Of a stretch of DNA of 64,000 bases, positions 1 through 9,572 are shown piece by piece; position 1 is the stretch's first letter; each line of letters starts with the position of its first letter. The notes beneath the pieces are model-generated. The model worked only from the letters and a program-made list of their open reading frames with translations, did not search any database and was not told the origin of the DNA. The position numbers and the translations under genes are program-made. The stretch covers positions 6,651,001 through 6,715,000 of the forward strand of contig NZ_BLPG01000001.1 in assembly GCF_011764445.1 (NCBI RefSeq). The letters run 5' to 3'. This DNA comes from Phytohabitans rumicis (GTDB lineage: Bacteria > Actinomycetota > Actinomycetes > Mycobacteriales > Micromonosporaceae).

Positions 1-418
1 CGGACACCAGCAGCGCCAGCCAGTGCAGGGCCTGATCGGCCACGTACATGCCGCACACCGGCGAGGTCTGCTCGACGAACGCGGGCGAGCGGGTCAGGCG
101 AAGCAGCCGCGCGACTGGTCTTCGCCGGTCGAGGATCGCGTGGGTGACCACGCTGAAACCAAACCCGGCGGCCAGGCCCGTCGCGGACAGCGGCAGCGCC
201 AAGGTGTACGCCGTGCCGGCGAGCACCACGGCGGCGGTCACGTGGTACCCGATGAGGTGGCCGGCCATGGCTTTGGCCCCGGTCCAGCCCGCGCCCGCCT
301 TGTGCTCGGCCTGCCGGTCGGTCTGTGCGATGTGGTCGCCGAGCTGATGCCCGATCAGCAGCGCGAGGAGAGCCACCCCGAAGGTCGCCTGTACGGTCAA
401 TTGCTCGGCGGTCATCAT
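1..418 (-). CDS. DUF3307-like integral membrane protein (partial, C-terminus off window)
   Basis: The reading frame runs off the left edge, leaving about 139 N-terminal residues. Two adjacent ATG codons (418 and 415) give MMTAEQLTVQ. Visible features are a hydrophobic first helix with HQLGDHIAQTD, a second hydrophobic segment after GHLIGYHVT, and THAILDRRRP after a third. The pattern H-x3-D-x3-Q-T-D with a later THAxxDRR resembles the DUF3307 family of small multi-spanning membrane proteins of unknown function. The plus-strand ORFs across this stretch are antisense shadows. No Shine-Dalgarno sequence is obvious upstream. Family assignment is by motif only. Confidence 0.6.
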   Translation of the reverse strand, partial: MMTAEQLTVQATFGVALLALLIGHQLGDHIAQTDRQAEHKAGAGWTGAKAMAGHLIGYHVTAAVVLAGTAYTLALPLSATGLAAGFGFSVVTHAILDRRRPVARLLRLTRSPAFVEQTSPVCGMYVADQALHWLALLVS

Positions 419-587
419 GGCATCGTGCGCGAAGGCACGATCTTCGACAGCGTGGTAGCTGACAGTTTTGCTGATTGTGTCGAAGGTCGCGCGGGTTTCA
501 TGTATCAAACGGCCAGGGTGAGGGTGCGCGCGGCCACAGAGATCGTCGCCGATCGCGGAGACCGTGCTGGCCGGGCTGGTACGGGGG

Positions 588-812
588 CTAGTACTGCTCG
601 TCTGCGCGGGGCTTACGCACCACTTCGCGGTACTTGGGGTGGCTGGCGCCGTATAGGGCGTAGTTGAGCCGGGCCTCGGTCAGCGTCAGCTCCCCGTTCG
701 GCCCGCCGACCGCGACGAAGGCCCCGGGATCGGCCTGCGCCGGGTCTGTCCAAAAGCAGACCGGGCACGTGACACACCCGGTTCGATAGCCGCAACAAGG
801 ACACTTGCTCAC
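588..812 (-). CDS. Small CPCC cysteine-rich protein
   Basis: A protein of about 74 residues beginning VSKCPCCGYRTG from a GTG at 812. The CPCC...CPVCFW pattern near the N-terminus is the hallmark of the CPCC cysteine-rich family (PF14206-like), a predicted small zinc-binding protein of unknown role. The middle shows WTDPAQADPG and GPNGELTLTEAR, also typical of the family. The open frame continues upstream to 872, but that extension has no family similarity, so the GTG beside the zinc motif was chosen. It lies downstream of the GH9 gene on the same strand with about 100 bp between them. No partner is evident. Confidence 0.75.
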   Translation of the reverse strand: MSKCPCCGYRTGCVTCPVCFWTDPAQADPGAFVAVGGPNGELTLTEARLNYALYGASHPKYREVVRKPRADEQY

Positions 813-908
813 CACAGACGCCTGACCATGACCACCCACGCGCGCTAGCTTTTCACGCCAACCGCCTACCACGTAACCCGGGACGTCGCCTTTGTGGACA
901 CTTAATTT

Positions 909-3900
909 TCAGCCACACGCGGCGCCGTTGACGGTGAAGAGCCCGGGCACCGGGTTCGGCCCATGTGACGTGCCGTTGAAGCCGAAAGTCTTGGTCGAAC
1001 CGGGCTGGATGACGCGGTTGTGCGACTGGTTCCGGGCGGTCACGGTCGCGCCGGACTGGGTGGTGTCGGCAAGCCAGGACTGGGTCACCTGCTGCCCGCC
1101 GAGGAACGCCCAGCGTACGGCCCAGCCATTGATCGCCGTGGTCCCGGTGTTGGTCAGCGTCACCTGCGCGGTGAAGCCGCCGGACCAGGAGCCGTGGATC
1201 ACGTAGTCGACCTTGCAGCGAACGGCCGGTGGGGCGGCCGCGCCCTGGTCGGCGAGGAAGGAGGCGACCCAGGCGAGCGCCGAGTTCCAGTTGACCGCCA
1301 CCTCGTTGGTCGCGTACGACTCGATGTGGTCGACGTAGCAGAACATCGGTTGGCAGCCCTCCAGCAGCTGCTTGGCGTACGGGTCGTCGAGGCCCGCGTT
1401 CGCCCCGCCCGCGATCGAGCCGGCCGGCGGGTTGGGCAGCGACGCGTCGAGCTGGTTGCCGAAGATCCGGCTGTGCTGGTTCTTCGACGCCTTCTCGCCC
1501 CAGCCGGTGACGTACGAGTGGTTCAGCGCGTTCCGGCCGAGGATGTAGTCCATGCCCTGGATCGCGCCGTCCCGGTACCTGGCGTCCCCGGACAGGTCGT
1601 ACGCGGTGGCCAGCACCGCCATGTTGTTGAGGACATTGCTGTTGGCGCCCCAGAAGTAGGCGCCCCGGTGACCCGGCATCGGCAGGCCGTACGCCTGGCC
1701 GGCCTGGGTCGTGAGGTACGCGTCGGCGGCGGCCAGCACGGACGTACGCAGGCGCTGCCGCTCGGCGGCCGGCAGTCCACTCGGGACGGTGGCCAGGTCG
1801 AGCCGGCCGAGCGCGGCGGTGCTGCCCCAGCCGAAGCCGACCGGGCCGAAGACGTCCGCGCTGGTGTGGTGCGCCGACGCGGTCACGTCGGCCAGGTACG
1901 GCGCCTCCCCGGTGGTCAGGTAAAGCTCGGCGGCCGCCCAGTAGAACTCGTCGCTCACGTCGTTGTCGCTGTACGTACCACCACCGGTGCCGTCGTTCGG
2001 GTCGGCGTACACGGCAGGGTTGGCCTTGGCCGCCGCGTAGGCGGTCTTGGCGGCGGTGAGCGCCTTGGCCGCGAACGGCGCGTCGTACGGGGCGAACAGG
2101 CGCGCGCCCTGCGCGGCGGCGGCCGCCAGGTTGAGTGTGGCCGCGGTGGACGGCGGGTGCAGCTCGCGCTGCTGCGGGTCGTCTTCGGGCTGCAGGGGCA
2201 GGCCGGTCCAGGCGGCGTCGTGCATCTTGTGGTGGGCCATCCCGGCGCGTGGCTGTCCGGCGGGGACCTGCATGCGGAGCAGGAACTCCAGCTCCCACCG
2301 GGCCTCGTCGAGGACGTCGGGCGTACCGTTGCCGCGCTCGGGAAGGCGTAGGGTGCTGTCGCCCAGCGCGGCGCCGGCGCCCGCGGACGCCGCGGTCTTT
2401 GTCCGCTCGAACGCGCCGAGCAGCTGGGCCGTGGCGATGCCGCCGTTTACGACGTACTTGCCGTGGTCGCCGGCGTCGTACCAGCCGCCGCGTGCGTCCA
2501 GCCGGTAGCCGCAGACGCCGGGCTGGCAGGGCACGTCCGTGTCGCCCCGGTTGGGTGCGACGTCGAGGTGGCCGGCCGGGCGGGCGTACTGCTCGCCGAC
2601 CAGGGCGCCGTCGATCGCGATGCCGCTGCGCTGGATGTAGAAGAACTGCAACGCGTCCGAGCGGAGCTGCTTGTAGACATCGGCGGAGATGTCGAACGGG
2701 TGGCTGGTCTCGCCGTCGGCGGTGAGCGTGTAGCCGGTGCCGGCGGTGCGGTACGCGGAGAAGTCGATGGTGTGCACGTTCTGCCCGGACGCCTGGTCGA
2801 CGCCGCGCGGGGTGCTCTGGCCGCTCGCGAGGACCGTCGTGCCCTTGGTGAGTTCCCAGGGCAGCGGGTCGGTGGCGGCGGTGACGACGGTGGCGTTCTT
2901 CGGGCCGGCGGGCAGGTAGCCGACCTGGTTGACCCGGACCCGCGGCCCGGTGTCCGGCACGTACGGCGGCTCCTCCTCGCCGCCGATCAGGGACACGTTG
3001 TCCAGGCAGAAGGTGTACGCCGTCGGGTTGGCGCCGACCTGGAACGCCACCTGGGCCTGCTCGGTGTCGACCGGCGAGGTCAGGGTGAACTCCAGGTGCT
3101 GGGTTTCTCCGGTCAGCACGACGTCGCGGGTCAGGAAGGAGGTGTACGGGTCGACGCCGAGCTGGACGGCCGCCCGTACGGTCGCGCCCGGCGCGGCCGA
3201 GGCGTCGAAGGAGAAGGTGTACGCCGCGCCGGCGACCAGGGTCACGCCGTTCTGCCCGACGCCCCCGTCCCACGGGTTGGCGAGCCCGCCGGGCACCTCG
3301 GAGCACAGCTTGCCGTCCACGACCGCGGTCGAGGTGGTGCCGTACGAGTACCAGCCGGCGGTGCCGTCCGCGAAGTCGCCGTTTTCCACCTGCTCGGGAC
3401 CGCTGCTGCCGGCCTCGCTGGTCAGCGACACGTCGTCGAGGCAGAACGTGAACGGCTCCGCCGAACCACCGAGCTGGAACGTGAAGACGCCGTTGGACGA
3501 GTCGAGGTTGCCGCTGAAGTCGTACACGAAGGTCTGTGGCGTGCCGGTGAGGGCGACCTCGCGGGACAGGGCCGTGGTGTACGGCGCCTCGTTGAGCTGG
3601 ACGTTCGCGCGGACGGTGACCGGCACGCTGGCGGACGCCGAGAAGGTCAGCCGGTACGCGTCGCCGTCGACGAGCGGGATGTCGCTGTGGCCGATCGCGC
3701 CGTCCCACGGGTTGGCGAGGCCGCCGGGCACCTCGGCGCAGAGCCGACCGTCCACTGCGGAGACCGGCGCGTTGCCGGTGTTCCACCAGGGCGCGGTGCC
3801 GCTGTCGAAGGTGCCGTTGTCGATGTGCTGGACCTCTTCCGCGTACGCCGCGGTGGCCAGGCCCGCGGCGGTGAGGAGGGCGGCGGCTAGGACGGCGAGG

Positions 3901-3911
3901 GCACGTTTCAC
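909..3911 (-). CDS. Secreted GH9 cellulase with two CBM4/9 and a CBM2 domain
   Basis: A 1000-residue secreted beta-1,4-glucanase. GTG start at 3911 with GGAGG five bases upstream (3917-3921). Signal peptide about 1-24 (ends AYAEE). Two related CBM4/9-type modules (about 26-165 and 170-325; each has NPWDG and TFCLDNVSL-like motifs), then a CelD_N Ig-like domain starting near RVNQVGYLP, the GH9 (alpha/alpha)6 domain (about 425-885) and a C-terminal CBM2 (starts VRCKVDYVI, ends TVNGAACG). Catalytic signatures are intact: [17 protein letters not shown] and [17 protein letters not shown] perfect CebR-type operator lies 17 bp upstream of the start, so induction by cello-oligosaccharides is expected. 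It probably acts outside the cell on cellulose together with the GH6 enzyme at 59.8-61.2 kb. Confidence 0.93.
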   Translation of the reverse strand: MKRALAVLAAALLTAAGLATAAYAEEVQHIDNGTFDSGTAPWWNTGNAPVSAVDGRLCAEVPGGLANPWDGAIGHSDIPLVDGDAYRLTFSASASVPVTVRANVQLNEAPYTTALSREVALTGTPQTFVYDFSGNLDSSNGVFTFQLGGSAEPFTFCLDDVSLTSEAGSSGPEQVENGDFADGTAGWYSYGTTSTAVVDGKLCSEVPGGLANPWDGGVGQNGVTLVAGAAYTFSFDASAAPGATVRAAVQLGVDPYTSFLTRDVVLTGETQHLEFTLTSPVDTEQAQVAFQVGANPTAYTFCLDNVSLIGGEEEPPYVPDTGPRVRVNQVGYLPAGPKNATVVTAATDPLPWELTKGTTVLASGQSTPRGVDQASGQNVHTIDFSAYRTAGTGYTLTADGETSHPFDISADVYKQLRSDALQFFYIQRSGIAIDGALVGEQYARPAGHLDVAPNRGDTDVPCQPGVCGYRLDARGGWYDAGDHGKYVVNGGIATAQLLGAFERTKTAASAGAGAALGDSTLRLPERGNGTPDVLDEARWELEFLLRMQVPAGQPRAGMAHHKMHDAAWTGLPLQPEDDPQQRELHPPSTAATLNLAAAAAQGARLFAPYDAPFAAKALTAAKTAYAAAKANPAVYADPNDGTGGGTYSDNDVSDEFYWAAAELYLTTGEAPYLADVTASAHHTSADVFGPVGFGWGSTAALGRLDLATVPSGLPAAERQRLRTSVLAAADAYLTTQAGQAYGLPMPGHRGAYFWGANSNVLNNMAVLATAYDLSGDARYRDGAIQGMDYILGRNALNHSYVTGWGEKASKNQHSRIFGNQLDASLPNPPAGSIAGGANAGLDDPYAKQLLEGCQPMFCYVDHIESYATNEVAVNWNSALAWVASFLADQGAAAPPAVRCKVDYVIHGSWSGGFTAQVTLTNTGTTAINGWAVRWAFLGGQQVTQSWLADTTQSGATVTARNQSHNRVIQPGSTKTFGFNGTSHGPNPVPGLFTVNGAACG

Positions 3912-3927
3912 GGGGGCCTCCAGGCAT

Positions 3928-3941
3928 TGGGAGCGCTCCCA
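3928..3941. promoter_or_regulatory. CebR-type operator upstream of GH9 cellulase
   Basis: TGGGAGCGCTCCCA is a perfect 14-bp palindrome identical to the operator of CebR, the LacI-family cellobiose/cellotriose-responsive repressor of Streptomyces and relatives. It sits 17 bp upstream of the GTG start of the GH9 gene. The match is seen in the sequence; control by CebR is inferred from the established consensus. Confidence 0.9.
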
Positions 3942-3961
3942 TCATATCGATGTATTGAGAT

Positions 3962-4017
3962 GCAAGGAAGGGCACCTTGTTATCGCTTTACGCATAGGAG
4001 GGGACCCTTCCTAACGC
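3962..4017. repeat. Hairpin repeat GCAAGGAAGGG family, copy 1 (hybrid arms)
   Basis: Imperfect inverted repeat. The left arm is GCAAGGAAGGGCACCTTGTT-type and the right arm ends GGACCCTTCCTAAC. The outer stem pairs (AGGAAGGG with CCCTTCCT) but the inner parts belong to two different stem variants of this family (compare 53431 and 59113). It lies between the divergent GH9 and PP2C genes, so it is unlikely to be a terminator here. Confidence 0.85.
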
Positions 4018-4107
4018 CCAAGGCGGAAAGCGGGATTTTTGTAATCTCTCGGGCGATGCGGTGATCTACTAGAGACATCCCTACGTCGCCCTGGCAGGCT
4101 CCCAGCC

Positions 4108-4829
4108 ATGACCCTGAAGCTGCGCTACGCGGCGGTGAGTGACACCGGCCTGATCCGGAGCGCGAACCAGGACTCGGTGCACGCCGGTCCGCGCCTGCTC
4201 GCCGTCGCCGACGGCATGGGTGGGATGGCCGCGGGTGACCTCGCCAGCCGCATCGTGATCGAGACGGTGGCGCCGCTGGATCGGGAGATATCCGACGACG
4301 GGCTGCTCGACGCGGTGCGGGACGCGCTCGACGCCGCCAACGGCCGGATCCGCGAGGCCGTCGCCGAGGACCCGAGCCGCGACGGCATGGGCACGACGCT
4401 GACCGCGGTGCTCTTCACCGGGACCGCGCTGGCCCTGGCGCACGTCGGCGACTCGCGGGCGTACCTGCTGCGCGACGGCCACATGCAGCAGATGACCCGG
4501 GACGACACGTTCGTGCAGATGCTGGTCGACGAGGGCGTGATCACCCCGGAGCAGGCCAGCAGCCATCCGCGCCGGGCCGTGGTCACGCAGGCGCTGCAGG
4601 GCGGCGAGGCGAACCCGGCGTACACCTTCATGCGTCCCATCGCCGGCGACCGCTGGATGCTGTGCAGCGACGGCCTGTCCAATGTGGTCAGCGCCGAGAC
4701 GATCGGGGAGACCCTCAAGGAGTACGCCGATCAGCGCGACTGCGCGCGGCGGCTGGTCGACCTGGCGCTGCGGGCCGGGGGCCGGACAACATCACGGTGG
4801 TCGTCGCCGACGTGACCGGGGATGACTAG
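4108..4829 (+). CDS. PP2C-family serine/threonine phosphatase (one-base frameshift near C-terminus)
   Basis: A soluble metal-dependent protein phosphatase of about 240 residues, probably reversing Ser/Thr kinase signalling. PP2C motifs are visible in order: RSANQDSV, LLAVADGMGGMAAG, GMGTTLTAVLF, LALAHVGDSRAYLLRDG, TRDDTFVQMLVDEG, LCSDGLSNVV. As read, the frame ends at 4815 with an aberrant tail. One extra G in the G-run 4777-4781 would restore the usual C-terminal GGPDNITVVVADV and a stop at 4829. Without it the last conserved metal-binding Asp (GPDNIT) is lost. The gene is followed after 18 bp by a membrane-anchored protein. Confidence 0.88.
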
Positions 4830-4835
4830 AGGGAT

Positions 4836-4841
4836 TACCGT
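4836..4841 (+). promoter_or_regulatory. -10 element of apparently leaderless gene
   Basis: TACCGT six bases before the ATG at 4848 matches the TANNNT -10 element placed for leaderless transcription. No Shine-Dalgarno sequence is present. Confidence 0.5.
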
Positions 4842-4847
4842 CTTGCC

Positions 4848-5570
4848 ATGCACCCCGGCTCACCCCCGCCGCCGCCCCGCCCCACCCCGCCCAGCAATCA
4901 GATCGGCGCCCTGCTGCCGCTGTTCATCGGCGGGCTGTCGCTGGTGCTGATTGTCGGCGTGATCGCCGGCGCCATGCTGATCTCGCGGAGCCTGGAATCG
5001 GAGCCGCCGCGCGCGGCTCCGGTGGCCGCGGCGTCGCCATCCCCATCGCCGTCGCCGTCCCCATCGGACGGGCCGTCACCGTCGGCGGAGCCAACGCCCA
5101 CAGTGGAGGCAACCCCCACCCCGGAGGAGAGCGACAGCCCGCTGCCGGTCGACCCGTTGCACGACCCGTGCGTGGTCGGCGCCTGGCGGGAGACGTCGCA
5201 CCAGGTCGACACCGAGATCGGCGGCGTGAAGGTCCGGCTGAACGGCTCCGGAGCGATCCAGCGGTTCCGCGAGGGCGGCAACCTCATCATCGACTACGGC
5301 AAGGGCGTCAAGCTGAAGGGGAGCACGTACGAGCTGACCATTGCCGGGCGGCTGACGTACAACTGGCAGACCAACCGGGGGCAGATCCTGCACAGCAACG
5401 CCAAGGCGAGCGGCACGGAGGTCTGGCGTAACGGCGGCCAGATCATCCACCGCCAGGCGTTGACAGCCCCCATCGACCCCGAGCGTTATACCTGCTCAGG
5501 CAACACGCTCCGGCAGTTCGGCCCGACGTGGACGATCGAGATGACCCGGGTGAACTCCACCGGCGCCTAA
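4848..5570 (+). CDS. Membrane-anchored protein with Pro/Ser linker, unknown function
   Basis: 240 residues. A short Pro-rich cytoplasmic N-terminus is followed by one transmembrane helix (about 23-48, LLPLFIGGLSLVLIVGVIAG), then a low-complexity Ser-Pro/Thr-Pro/Glu linker (about 58-100) and an extracellular globular domain (about 105-238) starting DPCVVGAWRET and ending PTWTIEMTRV. The domain contains two cysteines (DPCVVG and YTCSGN), which could form a disulfide. I do not recognise the domain. Repeated beta-strand-like stretches (GAIQRFREGGN, TYELTIAGRLTYNW) suggest a beta-barrel or lipocalin-like fold, which is inference. Its position just after a PP2C gene may link it to envelope signalling. 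Confidence 0.7.
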   Translation: MHPGSPPPPPRPTPPSNQIGALLPLFIGGLSLVLIVGVIAGAMLISRSLESEPPRAAPVAAASPSPSPSPSPSDGPSPSAEPTPTVEATPTPEESDSPLPVDPLHDPCVVGAWRETSHQVDTEIGGVKVRLNGSGAIQRFREGGNLIIDYGKGVKLKGSTYELTIAGRLTYNWQTNRGQILHSNAKASGTEVWRNGGQIIHRQALTAPIDPERYTCSGNTLRQFGPTWTIEMTRVNSTGA

Positions 5571-5626
5571 CTGCGGTAGGTTACAGCGGTTGCACGGGGG
5601 CGCTGTGCGGTCGGCCGGTGGAGGGG

Positions 5627-7942
5627 ATGGCCTCGACACGACACCATGTCCGCGTACCGGTGACGCTGGGGATCGTCACCGTGATCGTTGGCATCAATAG
5701 CAGCGGGTGGCTACCCGAGCGCGCGTCCGTCGTCCTGGACAACGGCGCGCAGCTCGCCGCCGCCCTGGTCGCGATCGGCGTGTGCGCGTGGGCCGCGCGA
5801 CGCCTGACCGGCGCCGAGCGCACCTGGCGCCGGCTGATGGCGGTCGGCATGGCGGGCTGGGCCGCGGGCCAGGTGATCTGGAGCTGGTATCAGATCTTCA
5901 GCACCGAGCACCTGCCCTCGCCGTCGCTCGCCGACCTCGGCTACCTGTCGCTGCCGCCGTTCGCGTTGATGGCGCTCTTCGCGATCGCCGCCTCCGCGCC
6001 GCGGTCGACGCCGGTCTCCCGGGGGCGGGACCGGCTCGTGCTGGTGCTCGACGGCCTGATCGTGGTGGCCTCGCTGGCGGTCCTGAGCTGGGCGACCGTG
6101 CTCGGGCCGGTGGTGGATGCGGGCGCGGACACCCGGCTGGCGTTCGCCGTCGCGATCGCCCACCCGCTCACCGGCGTGGTACTGACCGTCATCGTCGCGC
6201 TGCTCGTGGTCACCCGCCCGGTGCCGCGCACCTTCCGCCCGCAGCTCTTCCTGCTGGGCCTGGGTCTGGTCGCGCTGGCCATGTCCGACTGCGTCTACGC
6301 GTACCTGATCGCCAGCGGCGCGGAGCAGATGTCGTCGCTGGCCAACACCGGGTACATCGCCGGGCCGGCGCTCATCGCGCTCGCCGGGGCGGCCACCGTC
6401 GACCGCCAGCGGCCCGAGCCTCCCGTGCCGGTCCGCCACCGGTACGACTGGATGCACCTGCTCGTGCCGTACGTGCCGTTCATCGCCACCGGCCCGCTCA
6501 TCCTCGCCCGCGCCGCGACCGGCCAGTCGCTGTCCACTCTGGAGATTTACCTGGGCTGGCTCGGCCTCGCGCTGGTCGTGGCCCGGCAGATGGTCACGCT
6601 GGTGGAGAACACCGCGCTGCTCGCCCGGGTGTCGGACGGCCAGCAGCGGCTGGTGCACCAGGCGTACCACGATCCGCTCACCGGCCTGGCCAACCGCGCG
6701 CTCTTCCGTGACCGGCTCCAGCAGGCGGTCGAGCGGCACCGCGAGCACGGCCGGCCCGTCGCACTGCTCTTCGTCGACCTCGACGACTTCAAGCTGGTCA
6801 ACGACAGCCTCGGGCACGCCGCTGGAGACCGGCTGTTGCGCGCCGTCGGAGCCCGGCTGCTGACCTGTGTACGGGTTGAGGACGCGGTCGCCCGGCTCGG
6901 CGGTGACGAGTTCGCCGTACTCCTGGAAGGCGACGCCATCGCACCCGTGCCGGTCGGGGAGCGGATCATCGCGGCGCTGCGCGAGCCGTTCACGGTGGAC
7001 GCCCACGTGCTGCCGGTGACGGCCAGCGTGGGTGTGGTGGTGCCCGACCCGGACGAGCCGCTCACCCCCGACTCGCTGCTGCGCCGCGCCGACGCCGCCA
7101 TGTACGCCGGCAAGCGGCGCGGCAAGGGCCTGCTGGTCCGCTACGACGCCGGGGTCAGCGACGGGAACGGCGACCCGCACCTGCCCGACCTGCTGGCGGA
7201 CGCGCTCGCCGGGGACCCGGGCGCGGCCGGGTTCGAGGTGCACTACCAGCCGATCGTGCGGTTCGAGGACGCGGCGACGGTCGCGGTGGAGGCGCTGGCC
7301 CGCTGGTCGCACCCGGCCGTCGGGGCGATCGACCCGGACGTCTTCGTGCGGCTGGCCGAGCGCTCCGGGCTCGTCGCGGCGCTCGACGACTTCGTGCTCG
7401 ACCGGGCGTGCGCCGACGCCGCGGCGCTCACCGAGGCGTACGGCCAGGCGGTCGACGTACACGTGAATGTGTCGGCCGGGCGGCTCGGCAGGCCGGAGCT
7501 GGAGGCGGCGCTGGACCGGGTCCTGGCGGCCCATGCCCTGCGGCCGGGACGCCTCGTCCTGGAGATCACCGAGACCAGCCGGATCACCGATCTGCCAGCC
7601 GCGGCGGCGGCCGCCCGGCGGATCCGCGCCCGCGGCGTGCGGGTGGCGCTGGACGACTTCGGGTCCGGCTTCAACGCGCTCGCGCAGCTGCACGCGCTGC
7701 CGGTGGACGTGGTCAAGCTCGACGCGGCGCTCACCGACATCGACACCGAGCCCGACCGGACCGAGGCGCTGGCGAGATCAGTGCTAGCGATCTGCGCCGA
7801 ACTGCAGATCACCGTGGTCGCCGAGGGCGTGGAGACGCTGTCCCGCGCCGGCGCGCTAGCCCGCCTAGGCTGCCGCCTAGGCCAGGGCTACCTGTACGGC
7901 CCCCCACGCCCCCTAGCCGCGCTGACCGTAGCCACCGGCTAA
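5627..7942 (+). CDS. Membrane GGDEF-EAL cyclic-di-GMP protein
   Basis: 771 residues from ATG 5627 (MASTRHHVRVPV), with a GGAGG-rich stretch directly before the start. An N-terminal membrane module (about 1-320) has eight to nine hydrophobic segments and no recognised sensor motif. The GGDEF domain (about 345-500) has DPLTGLANRA, DLDDFKLVNDSLGHAAGD and an intact RLGGDEFAVLL. The EAL domain (about 525-765) has VEALARW, LEITET, DDFGSGFNAL, KLDAAL and VAEGVET, so the metal and catalytic residues look complete. Both c-di-GMP synthesis and hydrolysis are therefore possible, and which dominates cannot be told from sequence. Its 3' end faces the tre operon across an inverted repeat (7949-8004). Confidence 0.93.
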   Translation: MASTRHHVRVPVTLGIVTVIVGINSSGWLPERASVVLDNGAQLAAALVAIGVCAWAARRLTGAERTWRRLMAVGMAGWAAGQVIWSWYQIFSTEHLPSPSLADLGYLSLPPFALMALFAIAASAPRSTPVSRGRDRLVLVLDGLIVVASLAVLSWATVLGPVVDAGADTRLAFAVAIAHPLTGVVLTVIVALLVVTRPVPRTFRPQLFLLGLGLVALAMSDCVYAYLIASGAEQMSSLANTGYIAGPALIALAGAATVDRQRPEPPVPVRHRYDWMHLLVPYVPFIATGPLILARAATGQSLSTLEIYLGWLGLALVVARQMVTLVENTALLARVSDGQQRLVHQAYHDPLTGLANRALFRDRLQQAVERHREHGRPVALLFVDLDDFKLVNDSLGHAAGDRLLRAVGARLLTCVRVEDAVARLGGDEFAVLLEGDAIAPVPVGERIIAALREPFTVDAHVLPVTASVGVVVPDPDEPLTPDSLLRRADAAMYAGKRRGKGLLVRYDAGVSDGNGDPHLPDLLADALAGDPGAAGFEVHYQPIVRFEDAATVAVEALARWSHPAVGAIDPDVFVRLAERSGLVAALDDFVLDRACADAAALTEAYGQAVDVHVNVSAGRLGRPELEAALDRVLAAHALRPGRLVLEITETSRITDLPAAAAAARRIRARGVRVALDDFGSGFNALAQLHALPVDVVKLDAALTDIDTEPDRTEALARSVLAICAELQITVVAEGVETLSRAGALARLGCRLGQGYLYGPPRPLAALTVATG

Positions 7943-7948
7943 CCCGCC

Positions 7949-8004
7949 GATCTTGGACTTGTCAGCCTCGAATGTCCGAGATGGAACCTGACAACTCCAA
8001 GATC
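7949..8004. terminator. Long inverted repeat between convergent genes (terminator-like)
   Basis: Arms GATCTTGGACTTGTCAG (7949-7965) and CTGACAACTCCAAGATC (7988-8004) pair over 17 bases with one mismatch, with a small CTCG/CGAG hairpin in the loop. It lies between the 3' ends of the GGDEF-EAL gene and treZ, where a bidirectional terminator is expected. There is no T-tract. It could also be a member of another palindromic repeat family. Confidence 0.6.
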
Positions 8005-8063
8005 GACTTGGTGGGATCTCCGCGCGGCCGTCGTCGCCGAGGACGTCCCGCGCCGCGGGGGCC

Positions 8064-9572
8064 TCAGCGGTCCCAGCGGCAGCAGGCGATGACGGCGGCG
8101 GACTCACCGGGGAGGTCGGCGGCGTCGTGGACGAGCACGAGGCCGGGCTCGGTCGCCAGCAGCACCGAGCGGGCGGTGCCGTGCAGGTTGACCCGTTGCG
8201 GCGTACGGCGCAGGTTGGCCACCACGACGCAGCAGCCCCGGCGGATGGCGAGGAAGCTGCCGCCGTGCCACACGTCGGCCCGGCGCAGCATCGGCTCGGC
8301 CAGCTCGGGCTGTTGCCTGCGCAGCGCGACGAGCCGGCGGTGCAGCTCGAACATGTCGCGGTGCTCGGGCTTGTCCAGCTCGGACCAGTCCAGCCCGTCG
8401 TTGAGCGCGGGAGCGCGTGCACCGGACCAGTCCGGCGGGGCCGGCTCGCCGTGCGGGCGGGCGGCCCACTCCTCGCCCATCTGGAGCACCGGCGTGGACG
8501 GCGCGGTGAGCAGCAGCGTGGCCCCGACCCGCAGCAGGCCGGGGGAGAGGGCGGCGGTGGGCCGGTCGGTGGCGATGACCGTGGCGAAGCCGTTGCGCAG
8601 GATGGCGAAGAGCTGCTCCAGCGAGCCGAACTCGGCGTGGTAGCTCTTGTCGAGCCCCTGCGCGCCGTCGGGCTGCCAGAGGTCGGGCAGCGCGCCGTCG
8701 AAGCCGGTGATCAGCCGGGCGCCGACCCGCTCGGAGCCGGCGATCAGCGCGAGCGGCCGCCGGAGCCGGGTGGACAGCGCCTCGACCTTGGCGGTCAGCT
8801 CCTCCAGCAGGCGCAGCGCGTCGCGGTCGATCAGCGTGTGGGCGGCGTCCAGGCGTACCCCGTCGGCGTGGTAGTCGCGCAGCCACATCAGCACGCTGTC
8901 GGTGATGAAGCTGCGGATGCCGGCGCCGTGCGCGCCGTCGAGGGCGAGCGTGTGGCCCCAGGTGTTGGCCACCTCCGCGAGGTACGGCCCGAGCCGGGGC
9001 GCGCCGGCCTCGGCGGGCTGGAGGTGGTCGTACGCCAGGTCTAGGATCACGCCGATGCCCCGCGCGTGGCAGGCGTCGACGAAGCGTTTCAACCCGTCCG
9101 GACCGCCGTACGACGGGTGCGGCGTGTACCAGCACGCGCTGTGGTGGGCGGCGCCGCGCTCGACGTTGACCGGGTGCAGCTCGACCATGTCCACGCCGAG
9201 GTCGGTCAGGTGGTCGAGCCGGGCGATCGCGGCGTCGAACGTGCCGTCCGAGGTGAAAGCGCCCACCCGCAGCCGGTAGACCACGCCGCCGGGCAGCTCG
9301 CGCCCGGCCCAACCGGCGTCGGTCCAGGGGAAGAGCGCGTGGTCGTACGTCCGGCTGGGGCCGTGCACGCCGTGCGGCTGCCAGCGCGAACGCGGGTCGG
9401 GCAGCGGCTCCTCGGAGTCGCCGAGCAGGTAGACGTAGTCGGTGCCGTGGGCGGAGCAGTCGACGTTCGTACGCCACCAGCCGGTGGCGTCGAGCGCCAT
9501 CGGATGGTCGGCGCCGGCGACCCGCACGCGGAGCCGCGACGCCTCGGGAGCCCACACACTAAAACGCGTCAT
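8064..9572 (-). CDS. treZ: Malto-oligosyltrehalose trehalohydrolase homologue with degenerate active site
   Basis: 502 residues from ATG 9572, which overlaps the treY stop (ATGA). It starts MTRFSVWAPEASRLRVRV (isoamylase-type N domain) and continues into a GH13 barrel with YRLRVGAFTSDGTFDAAI, MVELHPVNV and DGVRLDAAHTLID, which keeps the expected nucleophile Asp. Two other GH13 signatures are absent: the usual IAESD region reads LIAGSERVGARL (Gly in place of the acid/base Glu) and no NHDQ motif is found before LTAPSTPVLQMGEEW. The WxDDxHH motif is also missing. Family TreZ enzymes release trehalose from maltooligosyl-trehalose and are usually about 580 residues. Position in the operon supports a treZ origin; loss of hydrolase activity or a new role is inference. 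Confidence 0.75.
   Translation of the reverse strand: MTRFSVWAPEASRLRVRVAGADHPMALDATGWWRTNVDCSAHGTDYVYLLGDSEEPLPDPRSRWQPHGVHGPSRTYDHALFPWTDAGWAGRELPGGVVYRLRVGAFTSDGTFDAAIARLDHLTDLGVDMVELHPVNVERGAAHHSACWYTPHPSYGGPDGLKRFVDACHARGIGVILDLAYDHLQPAEAGAPRLGPYLAEVANTWGHTLALDGAHGAGIRSFITDSVLMWLRDYHADGVRLDAAHTLIDRDALRLLEELTAKVEALSTRLRRPLALIAGSERVGARLITGFDGALPDLWQPDGAQGLDKSYHAEFGSLEQLFAILRNGFATVIATDRPTAALSPGLLRVGATLLLTAPSTPVLQMGEEWAARPHGEPAPPDWSGARAPALNDGLDWSELDKPEHRDMFELHRRLVALRRQQPELAEPMLRRADVWHGGSFLAIRRGCCVVVANLRRTPQRVNLHGTARSVLLATEPGLVLVHDAADLPGESAAVIACCRWDR

Noticed and set aside
23-667. Plus-strand ORF of 214 codons at the left edge
   Set aside because: Antisense to the DUF3307-like reading frame and the CPCC gene; no recognisable domain.
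853-3975. Long ORF of over 1000 codons overlapping the GH9 gene in another frame of the same strand
   Set aside because: Arg/Pro/Gly-rich translation with no domains; a high-GC shadow of the GH9 gene, whose frame has a signal peptide and complete catalytic motifs.
4777-4781. Programmed -1/+1 frameshift in PP2C or the other broken genes
   Set aside because: No slippery heptamer plus pseudoknot pattern, and nine unrelated genes show the same one-base loss; sequencing error is simpler.
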